A stretch of 64,000 nt of DNA from Arcticibacter sp041902385 (GCF_041902385.1 NZ_CP169244.1:4340001-4404000); one strand, 5' to 3'. Counted from the stretch's first letter, positions 35,671 to 43,697 are shown. The notes: a model not told the origin generated them from the letters alone. Numbers and translations are program-made.

Positions 35671-35740
35671 TAAGGCCAGGAAGAACACTCAATCGTCCTT
35701 CCATCCTCCGTTTGAGAGCGCAGCTCATGAGTGTTCTTTG
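35671..35740 (+). repeat. Dispersed repeat A, copy 1
   Basis: A ~70-bp element with terminal inverted segments (AAGAACACTCA near 35681 and TGAGTGTTCTT near 35729). A second copy lies at 44925-44993 in the opposite orientation; shared blocks include AAGAACACTCAATCG, CGTTTGAG and GCAGCTCATGAGTG, with about 80-85 percent identity by eye. It does not code for a protein. Confidence 0.7.
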
Positions 35741-35875
35741 TAAAAGAGTATTGCTTTGTAATGGCCACAAAGAATATTCAACCAGCTTTCAGCTTCGATT
35801 TGTTAGCACAGGTCGTGCGTTTATTAAATTTAATCAGAATCGATCAGATAAGTTCGCTTCTTAGAGGCGCATATA

Positions 35876-36247
35876 TTGAAAACAAACGTGGACTCAGATA
35901 TACTTACACATACGGACTTTGCAGAGCTTGTTATTGGTGTAGTGATGCTTGCTGTTGCTTGCGTATTTAAGCTATTCCCACCGAAAAGAATAAATCCCTT
36001 TTACGGTTACAGGACACACCGTTCAATGAAGAATTCTGAGACCTGGAGACAGGCGAACAGGATGTCTTCTACAATAATGCTGATCAGTCAGCTGGGTATT
36101 CTGAGCATCACTCTATTTTCCAGGCTGATCTTTCCTGCGATTCATACAGCTCGTCTTATTATATTCCTGACGTTGCTTGTGGCCTCTATCGTACTTAATA
36201 TTGTCCTCACGGAACGACATCTGAAAAGAGTATCCACGGAAAGCTAA
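35876..36247 (+). CDS. SdpI family small membrane protein
   Basis: A protein of about 123 residues with three hydrophobic segments (FAELVIGVVMLAVACVF; MLISQLGILSITLFSRLIF; LIIFLTLLVASIVLNIVL). The central PFYGYRTHRSMKNSETWRQANR is the SdpI C-terminal-type signature (RTxxSMKN..TW), found in the immunity protein against the SdpC toxin and in many relatives of unknown role. No ATG is available upstream of the domain: an in-frame TAA is at 35849-35851, and the start is TTG 35876 or GTG 35888. It is convergent with the M56 gene. Immunity function is not implied. Confidence 0.75.
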   Translation: MKTNVDSDILTHTDFAELVIGVVMLAVACVFKLFPPKRINPFYGYRTHRSMKNSETWRQANRMSSTIMLISQLGILSITLFSRLIFPAIHTARLIIFLTLLVASIVLNIVLTERHLKRVSTES

Positions 36248-36289
36248 GAAAAGGCGATTGAAAGCATGGTGTGACAATATATGTTGAAC

Positions 36290-38014
36290 TTATTTCGTCG
36301 CCTTCTTAGGGCGCTCTGTTTTTTGCCCGGCTTCAGCCGCATTTTTTGCCTGATCTTCAGCTCTTTTCTTCCACTCCAGAGATTCAAATTGCTTTTGAAT
36401 CTCCTGTGCGTGCTTCTTTATATCTTCCATCTGTTGTTTCCACTCGGGACTGTTAAAATATTTCGCCAGACCTTCTGAGTCTGATTTGACTTTAGCGATT
36501 TGCCCCTTCCACTCGGGGCTCTCAAAATGCTTTTTCATCTCTTCAGCCTGTCTCTTTATAGCTTCGGTACGGGCCTTTCCCTCGTCCCCGCTGAAATGTT
36601 CCTGAATGTCCTGAACCTGCTTTTTCAGAGACTCCATCTGATTCTTCCATTCATCACTTTTAAAGTAATTTGCGATGTCTTCCGACTGCTTTTTTATGCG
36701 CTCAACCTCCTGCTTCCATTCAGCACTTTTGAAATACTTTGCTGTAGCAGATGCAGCACCTTCACAGGAGTCTGCAGGCGGGGCCGGTAACGCAGGACGT
36801 GCAGGCAATGCTGCCGGAGCCGCAGGTGCAGACTGAGCCGCAGATGCTGGCAGTGCAGCAGGTGCAGCGGCAGCAGCAGGACTGAACGGGCTGGCTGACA
36901 CGGTATCCGCAAAAGCGGTCGCCAGAGCCGTCTTACGTCTGGGGAGTACTTCGTTCCGCTGCAGACCCATCGTACATTGTGCTTCAAGCTCTGCAATTCG
37001 TTTGGCTTCTCTGGCCCTGGCATGTTCGTCCCCTCTGGCAGCCTCCAGCGGCTTCACCCATCCAAGGAAAAGCACGGTTACCATCAGTCCTGTCAAAACA
37101 ATAGCTTTAGGCAAGCCTGTTGATTTTGATGTTTCCATATCTGTTAAACGTTTGATTCGATCTAGCAGGCAGTTCTTCTGTCCCGCAGCCTGCATCATAA
37201 GGCTATAACCCGACCGCGACTGTTCCAGCAGGAACAAAGCCTTTGCATAAGAAACTGTAGCGTCGCTTTGTCTCAATACCACATCGTCACAGCAGTATTC
37301 TCGTTCGCGTTTGATCTCAGCCGAGAGCACCCAGGTTACCGGGTTAAAGAACAGCAGCATCTCCATTAGCCTTTGCAGGAAATTCCAGAAATAGTCATTA
37401 CGCTTGATATGCGCCAGCTCGTGTACCAGGATTGCTTCTACCTGCTCAGTACTCAGGTTGTTAAGGGCGGCAAGAGGAAATAAGATCACCGGCTTCAGCC
37501 AGCCAGCCGTAAAAGGACCGCTTATCCGTTCACCGAAGAAGAGCGCCACCTTCCTTTTTATCCCCAGCTCCATCATTAAAGCCTCCAGGCGGATCTGCCA
37601 TAGCTCGTTTTGCTGTAAATAACGCTTGTCCTTATACCACTGCACCTTCAGGATCGAGGTGGCCAGCAAGACAGTTTGTAGGACGATTCCGGCTACATAG
37701 AGTAAACTGATCTCCAGAGCGTAATAATGGACAAGGGCCTTAATGCTGAAGAGATGAGGGCTCAGATCGGGAGGCCGCACTGATTGGGACTGCTGTGGCA
37801 AACTGCCCCCGTCGAGAAGCACCAACACAAGGCGTGCCCCGAACAGCAAAAAACTGAGGCTCAGAGCGGCATACAGAACCCGGTAACGAAACGCCGAGTC
37901 CATCCACGGAAGAAGAAAGATTACTAATCTTGCTAATAAGTAAATTATCAGAGCCTGCCCCAGCGACTCATACATGGCTTCGGTCAATCCATGAAATAAT
38001 TTAACAGCTTCCAT
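36290..38014 (-). CDS. BlaR1/MecR1-like M56 metallopeptidase with six 23-residue repeats
   Basis: Membrane sensor-protease that normally pairs with a BlaI-type repressor. Seen: three N-terminal membrane segments, an M56 peptidase domain with EAILVHELAHIKRND (HExxH near residue 198) and EREYCCDDVVL, then a fourth membrane segment near residue 305. Instead of a penicillin-binding sensor domain it has an Ala/Pro-rich linker (about 370-420) and six tandem 23-residue repeats (about 424-562) of the pattern YFxSxEWKxxxExIKKxxxxI, probably helical. The ATG at 38014 is preferred to 38065, which overlaps blaI. It starts seven bases after the repressor gene. Confidence 0.83.
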   Translation of the reverse strand: MEAVKLFHGLTEAMYESLGQALIIYLLARLVIFLLPWMDSAFRYRVLYAALSLSFLLFGARLVLVLLDGGSLPQQSQSVRPPDLSPHLFSIKALVHYYALEISLLYVAGIVLQTVLLATSILKVQWYKDKRYLQQNELWQIRLEALMMELGIKRKVALFFGERISGPFTAGWLKPVILFPLAALNNLSTEQVEAILVHELAHIKRNDYFWNFLQRLMEMLLFFNPVTWVLSAEIKREREYCCDDVVLRQSDATVSYAKALFLLEQSRSGYSLMMQAAGQKNCLLDRIKRLTDMETSKSTGLPKAIVLTGLMVTVLFLGWVKPLEAARGDEHARAREAKRIAELEAQCTMGLQRNEVLPRRKTALATAFADTVSASPFSPAAAAAPAALPASAAQSAPAAPAALPARPALPAPPADSCEGAASATAKYFKSAEWKQEVERIKKQSEDIANYFKSDEWKNQMESLKKQVQDIQEHFSGDEGKARTEAIKRQAEEMKKHFESPEWKGQIAKVKSDSEGLAKYFNSPEWKQQMEDIKKHAQEIQKQFESLEWKKRAEDQAKNAAEAGQKTERPKKATK

Positions 38015-38021
38015 AACGGTT

Positions 38022-38402
38022 CTATTTTTTATCGAGTTGATCCAAGTATTTCCTGATCTGTTCAATTTCTTCTTTCGAAGACTTACTGCTGCTCAGCGCC
38101 TGCATCACCAGTTGCGTTGCCGACCCGTTAAACACAGTATCGATCACCTTATTCAGAATCGTGCGTTTCGTATTTTCGGGCGATAATAAAGCGCGGTAGA
38201 CGTGCGTGCGCGAACTCGTGTCCCGTCCCACCATACCCTTTTCGTGCATAATCTGCATCAGCTTCAAGGTTGTTGTATAGCCAACCTCCTCTCCCCTTTC
38301 CTCTGCTAAAGCTTCATTCACATCTCTTACAGTACAAGCTCCCTTCTCCCAGAGTATCTGCAGAATTTCAAGCTCACTATCGGTCGGTCTCACATTCATC
38401 AT
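38022..38402 (-). CDS. BlaI/MecI/CopY family transcriptional repressor
   Basis: A 126-residue winged-helix repressor. RPTDSELEILQILWEKGACTVRDVNEAL begins the family domain, with the recognition helix in GYTTTLKLMQIMHEKGMV and the dimer helix toward the C-terminus (VMQALSSSKSSKEEIEQIRKYLDQLD). BlaI-type repressors are inactivated when the partner M56 protein cleaves them. Seven bases separate it from that partner gene. Two copies of the palindrome TACGAA-N4-TTCGTA lie just upstream and are probable operators. The inducing signal is unknown. Confidence 0.9.
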   Translation of the reverse strand: MMNVRPTDSELEILQILWEKGACTVRDVNEALAEERGEEVGYTTTLKLMQIMHEKGMVGRDTSSRTHVYRALLSPENTKRTILNKVIDTVFNGSATQLVMQALSSSKSSKEEIEQIRKYLDQLDKK

Positions 38403-38405
38403 AAT

Positions 38406-38446
38406 TACGAATAATTTCGTATTACAATTATACGAACACTTTCGTA
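38406..38446. promoter_or_regulatory. Twin operators for the BlaI-like repressor
   Basis: TACGAATAATTTCGTA (38406-38421) and TACGAACACTTTCGTA (38431-38446) are perfect 6-bp dyads with 4-bp spacers. Their centres are 25 bases apart. The first begins four bases upstream of the repressor ATG, so binding would block transcription. Autoregulation is inferred from family knowledge. Confidence 0.7.
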
Positions 38447-38550
38447 ATTAAAAAACTATTTAACATTTTTTTGCAAAAACATTCGGATGCAGCGTTCAGA
38501 AATTGAACAAATTGGTGATTTATAGCCGTTTGTATTTATCAAACTCCGCA

Positions 38551-38732
38551 GCCGATCTGATTGAGGCTTTTTGAAAAACGATCAATAATTTCTATAACCT
38601 GGCAAAGCGATTCAATTGAGGGCATTTAAGAAAGAGCTAATGACGGCAATAACCCAGCGAAGCCATCTCATTTCGGCCTTTTGGAAAAAGAAATAATGAT
38701 GTTATAACCTAACGAAGCGACCTCACTGAGGT
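38551..38732 (+). repeat. Repeat B, degenerate tandem array of 55-bp units
   Basis: Three full units (38551-38606, 38607-38661, 38662-38716) and a partial fourth (38717-38732). Each unit opens with an imperfect palindrome around CTCATTGAGG, then an A-rich stretch and ends in ATAACC-xxx-CGAA. The last palindrome is perfect (GACCTCACTGAGGTC). A related single copy is at 47475-47545 on the other strand. No open reading frame is conserved. Confidence 0.65.
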
Positions 38733-38748
38733 CTATCCCTGCCGACAA

Positions 38749-38772
38749 GGAAACTTGTACGAAAAAGTTTCC
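38749..38772. other. Hairpin
   Basis: GGAAACTT (38749-38756) pairs with AAGTTTCC (38765-38772) around an 8-base loop GTACGAAA. It is just after repeat B; no T run follows, so its role is unclear. The rest of the 490-base gap between the repressor and the next gene holds no gene. Confidence 0.4.
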
Positions 38773-38892
38773 GAGCAAGGCTAACGAACAGAATACCACA
38801 TTAAACTACGGTTCGTTGCCCGCTGAATGAATGAGAAACGCCTGCCAGGGAAGCAAAAAAAGAAAAATATAAACCGTAATTCTATAAAGAGT

Positions 38893-39117
38893 TTAAGCGG
38901 TGTACTCCTGAATCGCTTTTCCAAGCACGCTCACTTCCTCATTCTCATTAAATAGCGGAAGCTCTGTTTCATCGTCCAGCTTCAGCCACTGCCCTTCATC
39001 GTCCTTTTGGATCTTCATGTATTCCTTCCCTTCTTTGAAGATCGTATAAGTCCCTTCCTCCTCAGGAAATACCGAATAGGTGATCTCACCCATTTCAATG
39101 TCAAACGGTTCTTGCAT
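38893..39117 (-). CDS. Small acidic conserved-looking hypothetical protein
   Basis: A 74-residue, strongly acidic protein (MQEPFDIEMGEITYSVFPEEEG...). The regular beta pattern (YTIFKEGKEYMKIQKDDEGQWLKLD) and normal base composition suggest a real gene. No signal peptide, membrane helix or known motif is seen. The neighbours give no hint: repeats lie on both sides. Confidence 0.6.
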   Translation of the reverse strand: MQEPFDIEMGEITYSVFPEEEGTYTIFKEGKEYMKIQKDDEGQWLKLDDETELPLFNENEEVSVLGKAIQEYTA

Positions 39118-39234
39118 TTGGCAAAGGTACAGGAAGTTTCAATAAGCCGAATCTCTCCTGCTAAATTCTTACGGCAATCCTCCTCAATTCTTGTCATCTG
39201 ACCCGATTATAAGCAGCAGATTCTACGACCGTGC

Positions 39235-39460
39235 CGGCGTTTCTTCGTCGGTTTGCCGTCAGTTTATCGTCGGTTTGTCGTCGTTTGGCCGTCGGTTTGT
39301 CGTCGGTTCGCCGTTTCTTCTTCGCTTCTGGTTATCCCTTGCTTCGTTCCTGCGCCGTCGTTTGACCGTCGCTGCTTCGTCGTTTGGCCGTCGCCGCTTC
39401 GTCGTTTGGCCGTCGTCGCTTCGTCGTTTGGCCGTCGCCGGACTTACATCCGGTAAAAAA
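39235..39460 (+). repeat. 22-bp minisatellite, T/G/C-rich on the plus strand
   Basis: The right part (about 39378-39440) has near-perfect copies of a 22-base unit containing CTTCGTCGTTTGGCCGTCG; the left part is built from related words such as CGTCGGTTTGTCGTCG and CCGTCGGTTTG. A is rare on the plus strand. Since 22 is not a multiple of three, frames drift, and the Arg-rich frames on the minus strand are not taken as genes. It lies in a 792-base gap (39118-39909). Confidence 0.75.
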
Positions 39461-39565
39461 ATCGACGAATAACCGGCGAGGCAGGTACAGCCCAGGTAAT
39501 AGTGAGGTCTGCCCCTGCAAGGCGGCAAGAGCAATGAAGGAACAGCCGTAAGCACAAGATGTGCC

Positions 39566-39596
39566 ATCTAGCGCCATCTGGCACCATCTGGCACCG
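39566..39596. repeat. Short direct repeats (10-11 bp)
   Basis: The word CCATCTGGCAC and near copies occur three times in tandem (GCCATCTAGCG, CCATCTGGCAC, CATCTGGCACC). Too short to assign a role. Nothing else is recognised between here and the DUF1080 gene. Confidence 0.5.
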
Positions 39597-39909
39597 TTGT
39601 TTGCTGGTCATCCCAGCCTCTGTTACTTTTGATCTTCAGGAGGCCCGGTATGAGTCAGAGGGAAATTTCTTAACATAAGCAAAGCAGGACCGTCAAAAAG
39701 ATTAGAACGACATGACAGGATTATTTTACACATTGAATGATAACGCCACATGGAAGGCAGAGCGTCGGGATCACAACCGGGGGCTCCAGATCAGTAGCCC
39801 AAAGAGCCGGAGAGCGCGGTACTCTTGTATCAATTTATCCTATTCTTTGCTTATTTTTCACTTTATCTGGCTGAACCGCAAAATCGGCTATGTTTACGTT
39901 TCAAAAACC

Positions 39910-40788
39910 ATGAAAAAACTATCGCTGCTTGCCATCCTGTTATTCCTCTCTCCCCTCATCACCTCTTTTCGCGCCGACGAGTCATGGACTCCGTTGCTTG
40001 ATCAGCAGCTGAGCCACTGGCGCACGTACCAGAGCTACCGTCACAAGACAACCTATACCGGCGACGTCCCGAAAGACGAAAAGGGCAATCCAACTCCGCC
40101 GATCGGATACGACAAGAATGAGGCGAAGGTCTTTTCAGTAACGATGGAAGGGAAAACACCGGTCTTAAGGATCAGCGGCGAGATTTACGGATGCGTCTTT
40201 ACCCGCCAGGATTTTGAGAACTATCACCTCAAAATGAAGGTAAAGTGGGGCGATAAAAAATGGGAACCCCGCCTGCTTGAACCCATGGACTCGGGCATTC
40301 TCTACCATTCTCGGGGCGAATGCGGAGTTGACTATTTCCGCTCCTGGATGCTTTCGCAGGAATTTCAGATGATTGAACGAAGCATGGGCGACTACTGGTG
40401 CATCGCTAACTCGCAGATAGACATAAAAGCAAAAAAGCAAGCGGGCAAGGATTCATTGATCTACAGTCGCGATGGCAGGCTCTATCAGCTGGGTCAGGGC
40501 GCGAAAGATCGCTATTACTTCTGCAAAGCGGCAGCTGATTATGAGAAGCCGAAGGGCGAATGGAATGAAATTGAGCTGATCTGCTACCAGGACAAGAGCC
40601 TGCATATTGTGAATGGCCATGTGGTAATGGCTCTTTCAAACTCGTCCTGGTATGACGGGCGAACGGCGCGCGCCCTCACCAAAGGAAAGATTCAGCTGCA
40701 GAGTGAAGCGGCCGAGGTTTTCTATAAGGATATCTACATACGCTCCATTAAAAGCCTGCCTCCGCAGTATAAAAGCTATTTTCAGTGA
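39910..40788 (+). CDS. DUF1080 (3-keto-disaccharide hydrolase-like) exported protein
   Basis: A 292-residue protein with signal peptide MKKLSLLAILLFLSPLITSF. The body matches DUF1080, a concanavalin-like fold linked to glycan breakdown: WTPLLDQQLSHWRTY, FSVTMEGKTPVLRISGEIYGCVFT, YHLKMKVKWGDKKW, MDSGILYHSRG, WNEIELICYQDKSLHIVNGHVVM and IQLQSEAAEVFYKDIYIRSI. Some family members act as 3-keto-glycoside hydrolases; activity here is not shown. The frame is open from 39712, but the ATG at 39910 begins the signal peptide and is chosen. No sugar uptake genes adjoin it. Confidence 0.82.
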   Translation: MKKLSLLAILLFLSPLITSFRADESWTPLLDQQLSHWRTYQSYRHKTTYTGDVPKDEKGNPTPPIGYDKNEAKVFSVTMEGKTPVLRISGEIYGCVFTRQDFENYHLKMKVKWGDKKWEPRLLEPMDSGILYHSRGECGVDYFRSWMLSQEFQMIERSMGDYWCIANSQIDIKAKKQAGKDSLIYSRDGRLYQLGQGAKDRYYFCKAAADYEKPKGEWNEIELICYQDKSLHIVNGHVVMALSNSSWYDGRTARALTKGKIQLQSEAAEVFYKDIYIRSIKSLPPQYKSYFQ

Positions 40789-40876
40789 GACCTGCGCCCT
40801 CCACTGCATATCCAAATGATAACAAAGCAAACAAATGGAGCGCTGTCGGTTGTTTACTGAACTATAAGCCCAGCGC

Positions 40877-41587
40877 ATGAACTACGAAGAACTAGCCCGG
40901 CAGGAACTGCAGGCCTGGCAGTATAAAATGCAGAAAGATCCAGGCTTGCTGGACAAACTGTCTAAAAGAACCCAGGACAAGCTGAACAGCTTTATTCCTG
41001 AAAAAGCGCATCAGGCTATTACACTTACTATCCAGAAGATGGTGCAGGCGGTACTGTTTGGGGCAAAGTATACCACCATGCTGCCGCAGCCCGAAGCTCC
41101 TCTGCAGTGGAAAGAAAGCAGGCTGCAAGACCGCATACTCTTCTACCGAAACACAGCGGTAGCGGAAGGTGCGGTAACCGGAGCCGGAGGTATCCTGCTT
41201 GGTCTGGCCGATTTTCCGCTCCTGCTGACTATCAAGATCAAGTTTCTCTTTGATGCCGCCGCCATATACGGCTTTGATGTAAAAGACTACCGGGAGCGTT
41301 TGTATATTCTTTACATCTTTCAACTTACATTTTCGAGCAAAGGGAAACGCAAGGAAACCTTCGCTATTCTTCAAAACTGGGCGGCGTATTCAAGCAACCT
41401 TCCGGCCGACCCTGAGCAATTCAACTGGCGAGAGTTCCAGCAGGAGTACCGCGATTATATCGACCTGGCCAAGATGGCTCAGCTTCTTCCGGTAGTTGGT
41501 GCACTAGTGGGCGCAGCGGCTAATTATAAGCTGATAAATCAGCTTGGGGAAGCAGCGATGAACGCTTACAGGATGCGCATCTTTTAA
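40877..41587 (+). CDS. EcsC family protein
   Basis: A 236-residue protein matching the EcsC family, named after a Bacillus ABC-transporter operon gene but of unknown function. Hydrophobic segments AVTGAGGILLGLADFPLLLTIKIKFLF (about residues 100-125) and LLPVVGALVGAAANYKLI (near 205-222) are characteristic, as is the conserved Ala/Gly pattern around GLADFPLL. No transporter subunits are near. It is followed 30 bases later by the DUF763 gene, which has its own promoter box. Confidence 0.78.
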   Translation: MNYEELARQELQAWQYKMQKDPGLLDKLSKRTQDKLNSFIPEKAHQAITLTIQKMVQAVLFGAKYTTMLPQPEAPLQWKESRLQDRILFYRNTAVAEGAVTGAGGILLGLADFPLLLTIKIKFLFDAAAIYGFDVKDYRERLYILYIFQLTFSSKGKRKETFAILQNWAAYSSNLPADPEQFNWREFQQEYRDYIDLAKMAQLLPVVGALVGAAANYKLINQLGEAAMNAYRMRIF

Positions 41588-41603
41588 TTCCCCTTTTATT
41601 TAC

Positions 41604-41611
41604 TAACTTTG
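41604..41611 (+). promoter_or_regulatory. Bacteroidota -7 box of the DUF763 gene
   Basis: TAACTTTG ends six bases before the ATG at 41618. The -33 position has CTTT rather than TTTG. The short distance predicts a leaderless or nearly leaderless transcript and makes the TTG at 41609, which lies inside the box, unlikely as start. Confidence 0.5.
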
Positions 41612-41617
41612 TTAGCA

Positions 41618-42820
41618 ATGAGAAAATCAGGAAGTGCAGACCTGCCTCTTCATTATGGATCGGTGCCCCAGTGGCTCGCGCAACGTATGTCTGCGCTTGG
41701 GCTCGCCATAACAGAAGCTATCGTATCTGAGTATGGAAAGCAGGAAATCCTGCGGCGACTGAGCGACCCCTTCTGGTTTCAAAGCCTCGGAGCGGTGCTT
41801 GGGATGGACTGGCACTCGTCGGGCATCACCACTTCTGTGATGGGTGCGCTGAAGCGGGCGATCAATCCTCACTCGAAGGAACTGGGCATTTATATATGCG
41901 GAGGCAAGGGCAGACACTCGCGCGAGGCACCCAGGGAACTCCTAAACGTAGGCGACAGGACGGGACTGGACGGATCGTGGCTGGTGCGCTGTAGTAAGTT
42001 AAGTGCAAAAGTAGATAACACCGCTGTCCAGGATGGTTTCCAGCTTTATATGCACAGTTTTATTGTGAGCGATGAGGGGCAGTGGACGGTAGTACAGCAG
42101 GGGATGCAAACAGGAGGAACAACAGCGAGACGGTATCATTGGCATTCTGCAGACCTGACATCGTTTGTGGAAGAGCCGCACACCGGGATCTGCGGAGCGA
42201 ACCAGGGCAGAATCCTGAACATGGTGGCAAGGGAAGCCCGCGCTTCTCGCACTGCAGTGATGACCATGACAGGGGAACGTCCGCAACTGATGCTGGCTGA
42301 AGCACAAAAACTGGTGATGCCTTCACACCACGATGTGAGAGCAAAGGACGTGGACCTGAAACGATTAGGAAGTGTGTTATGGCTGGCACATGAGAAAAGA
42401 CCAGCCGACTTTGAAGAGCTTCTTTTACTTGAAGGCGTCGGACCAAGAACCCTACAATCGCTCGCCCTGGTCAGCGAAGTCATATACGGTGCCCCCTCCC
42501 GCTTTAAAGATCCGGCGCGGTTTTCGTTCGCTCACGGAGGTAAAGACGGGCATCCGTTTCCGGTGCCCTTGAAGGTGTACGACGAGACCATCTCCACGTT
42601 GAAGACAGCCGTTGATAAAGCGCGGATCGGGAACTCCGATAAGCAACATGCTATACGAGCGCTCAGCGACATTGCACGCCGCGCAGAAAAAGGCTTCACC
42701 CCAAATGCTAACTTTAACAGCTTAATTGAGAAAGAGCGCGCAGAGTCCTGGAAATATAGCGGGCGAACCGTCTTTGGAGAAGAACGACCGCCTTCCGGCG
42801 CCCAGCTTAAGCTATTTTGA
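41618..42820 (+). CDS. DUF763 domain protein
   Basis: A 400-residue protein matching DUF763, a family of unknown function frequent in archaea and thermophiles and scattered in other bacteria. It starts MRKSGSADLPLHYGSVPQWL, the usual opening of the family. Other conserved stretches are GMDWHSSGITTSVMGALK, ICGGKGRHSRE, FQLYMHSFIVSDEGQWTVVQQGM and the helix-hairpin-helix-like LLLLEGVGPRTLQSLALVSE, which hints at nucleic-acid contact. Codon use does not stand out from its neighbours. It ends one base before convergent prmC. Confidence 0.83.
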   Translation: MRKSGSADLPLHYGSVPQWLAQRMSALGLAITEAIVSEYGKQEILRRLSDPFWFQSLGAVLGMDWHSSGITTSVMGALKRAINPHSKELGIYICGGKGRHSREAPRELLNVGDRTGLDGSWLVRCSKLSAKVDNTAVQDGFQLYMHSFIVSDEGQWTVVQQGMQTGGTTARRYHWHSADLTSFVEEPHTGICGANQGRILNMVAREARASRTAVMTMTGERPQLMLAEAQKLVMPSHHDVRAKDVDLKRLGSVLWLAHEKRPADFEELLLLEGVGPRTLQSLALVSEVIYGAPSRFKDPARFSFAHGGKDGHPFPVPLKVYDETISTLKTAVDKARIGNSDKQHAIRALSDIARRAEKGFTPNANFNSLIEKERAESWKYSGRTVFGEERPPSGAQLKLF

Positions 42821-42821
42821 A

Positions 42822-43697
42822 CTACTCATCCTTCCAGGCCATCACCATGCGATCTTTCCCCCTCAGATCCTGCCGCAGTTCTGTTTTAAATCCCTTTTCT
42901 GCCAACAACGAGCAGGTTTCATGTCCGAAACTCTCATTGATCTCCAGGAACAGGGCGCCGTCTGGCTTCAGATGCTTCAAAGAGAACTCGGCAATATGCC
43001 GGTAAAACAACAGCGGGTCCTCATCGGGGACAAAGAGGGCAGTGTGTGGTTCAAAATCGAGCACATTCTTGTGCATTCCATCTTTTTCTGAATTGGTGAC
43101 GTAGGGAGGATTGCTCGTAATCAGCGTGAAGGACTCGGGCTGGAGACTGAAAGAATCGTCCAGGATATCGCCCTGGACAAACCTGACCTCGGTTCCATTC
43201 ATCACGGCATTCCTGAGCGCTATCTCGATTGCTTCATTGGAAATATCAAGTGCAGAGACCTCTGCCTCAGGCAGGTTCTTTTTGATACTTACCGGAATAC
43301 AACCGCTGCCTGTGCCGATATCGAGTACAGAAACCTGGCCGTCAGGCCAGCCTTGTTTCTTACGTTCATTGACCAGGGTCAGCACCCAGTGCACCAGCTC
43401 CTCCGTCTCAGGACGCGGAATCAGAACGGAAGAGTTGACCTTGAAACGGAGACCAAAAAAGTCGGCTTCTTCCAAAACATACTGAAGGGGCCTGCCGAGG
43501 CGAAGCTCATCAAGGATGCGTATGAGCGAAGTCTCCTGTACCAGAGTGAGGGCGTCGCTCTTATGAAGCATGTAATAGCTTCTGCTTACATTACAAACGT
43601 GCTCTACTGCAAGCGCGGCGATGCCTTTGGCCTCTTCTTTCTCGTAGAAAGATGGAAGCTGATTGACGTAGATGGTCTCGATATCTCCGAATGTCAT
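42822..43697 (-). CDS. prmC: Peptide chain release factor N5-glutamine methyltransferase
   Basis: Methylates the GGQ glutamine of RF1 and RF2 with SAM. Seen: LGRPLQYVLEEADFFGLRF and VLIPRPETEELVHW of the N-terminal part, the SAM loop VLDIGTGSGCIPVSI, and the catalytic SNPPYV. 291 residues, near normal. The prfA gene is not adjacent. It is divergent from ribD; a variant promoter box TTACTTTG lies seven bases before its ATG. Confidence 0.92.
   Translation of the reverse strand: MTFGDIETIYVNQLPSFYEKEEAKGIAALAVEHVCNVSRSYYMLHKSDALTLVQETSLIRILDELRLGRPLQYVLEEADFFGLRFKVNSSVLIPRPETEELVHWVLTLVNERKKQGWPDGQVSVLDIGTGSGCIPVSIKKNLPEAEVSALDISNEAIEIALRNAVMNGTEVRFVQGDILDDSFSLQPESFTLITSNPPYVTNSEKDGMHKNVLDFEPHTALFVPDEDPLLFYRHIAEFSLKHLKPDGALFLEINESFGHETCSLLAEKGFKTELRQDLRGKDRMVMAWKDE

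Noticed and set aside
35876..36247. Bacteriocin (SDP-like) immunity system
   Set aside because: No sdpC/sdpA/sdpB-like genes are adjacent; SdpI-family proteins are widespread without a toxin.
38551..38732. CRISPR-like array
   Set aside because: The units are diverged over their whole length with no constant repeat/variable spacer pattern, and there are no cas genes.
39259..39577. Arg-rich open frames on the minus strand
   Set aside because: They are translations of the 22-bp minisatellite; several overlapping frames are open because the array lacks stop words.
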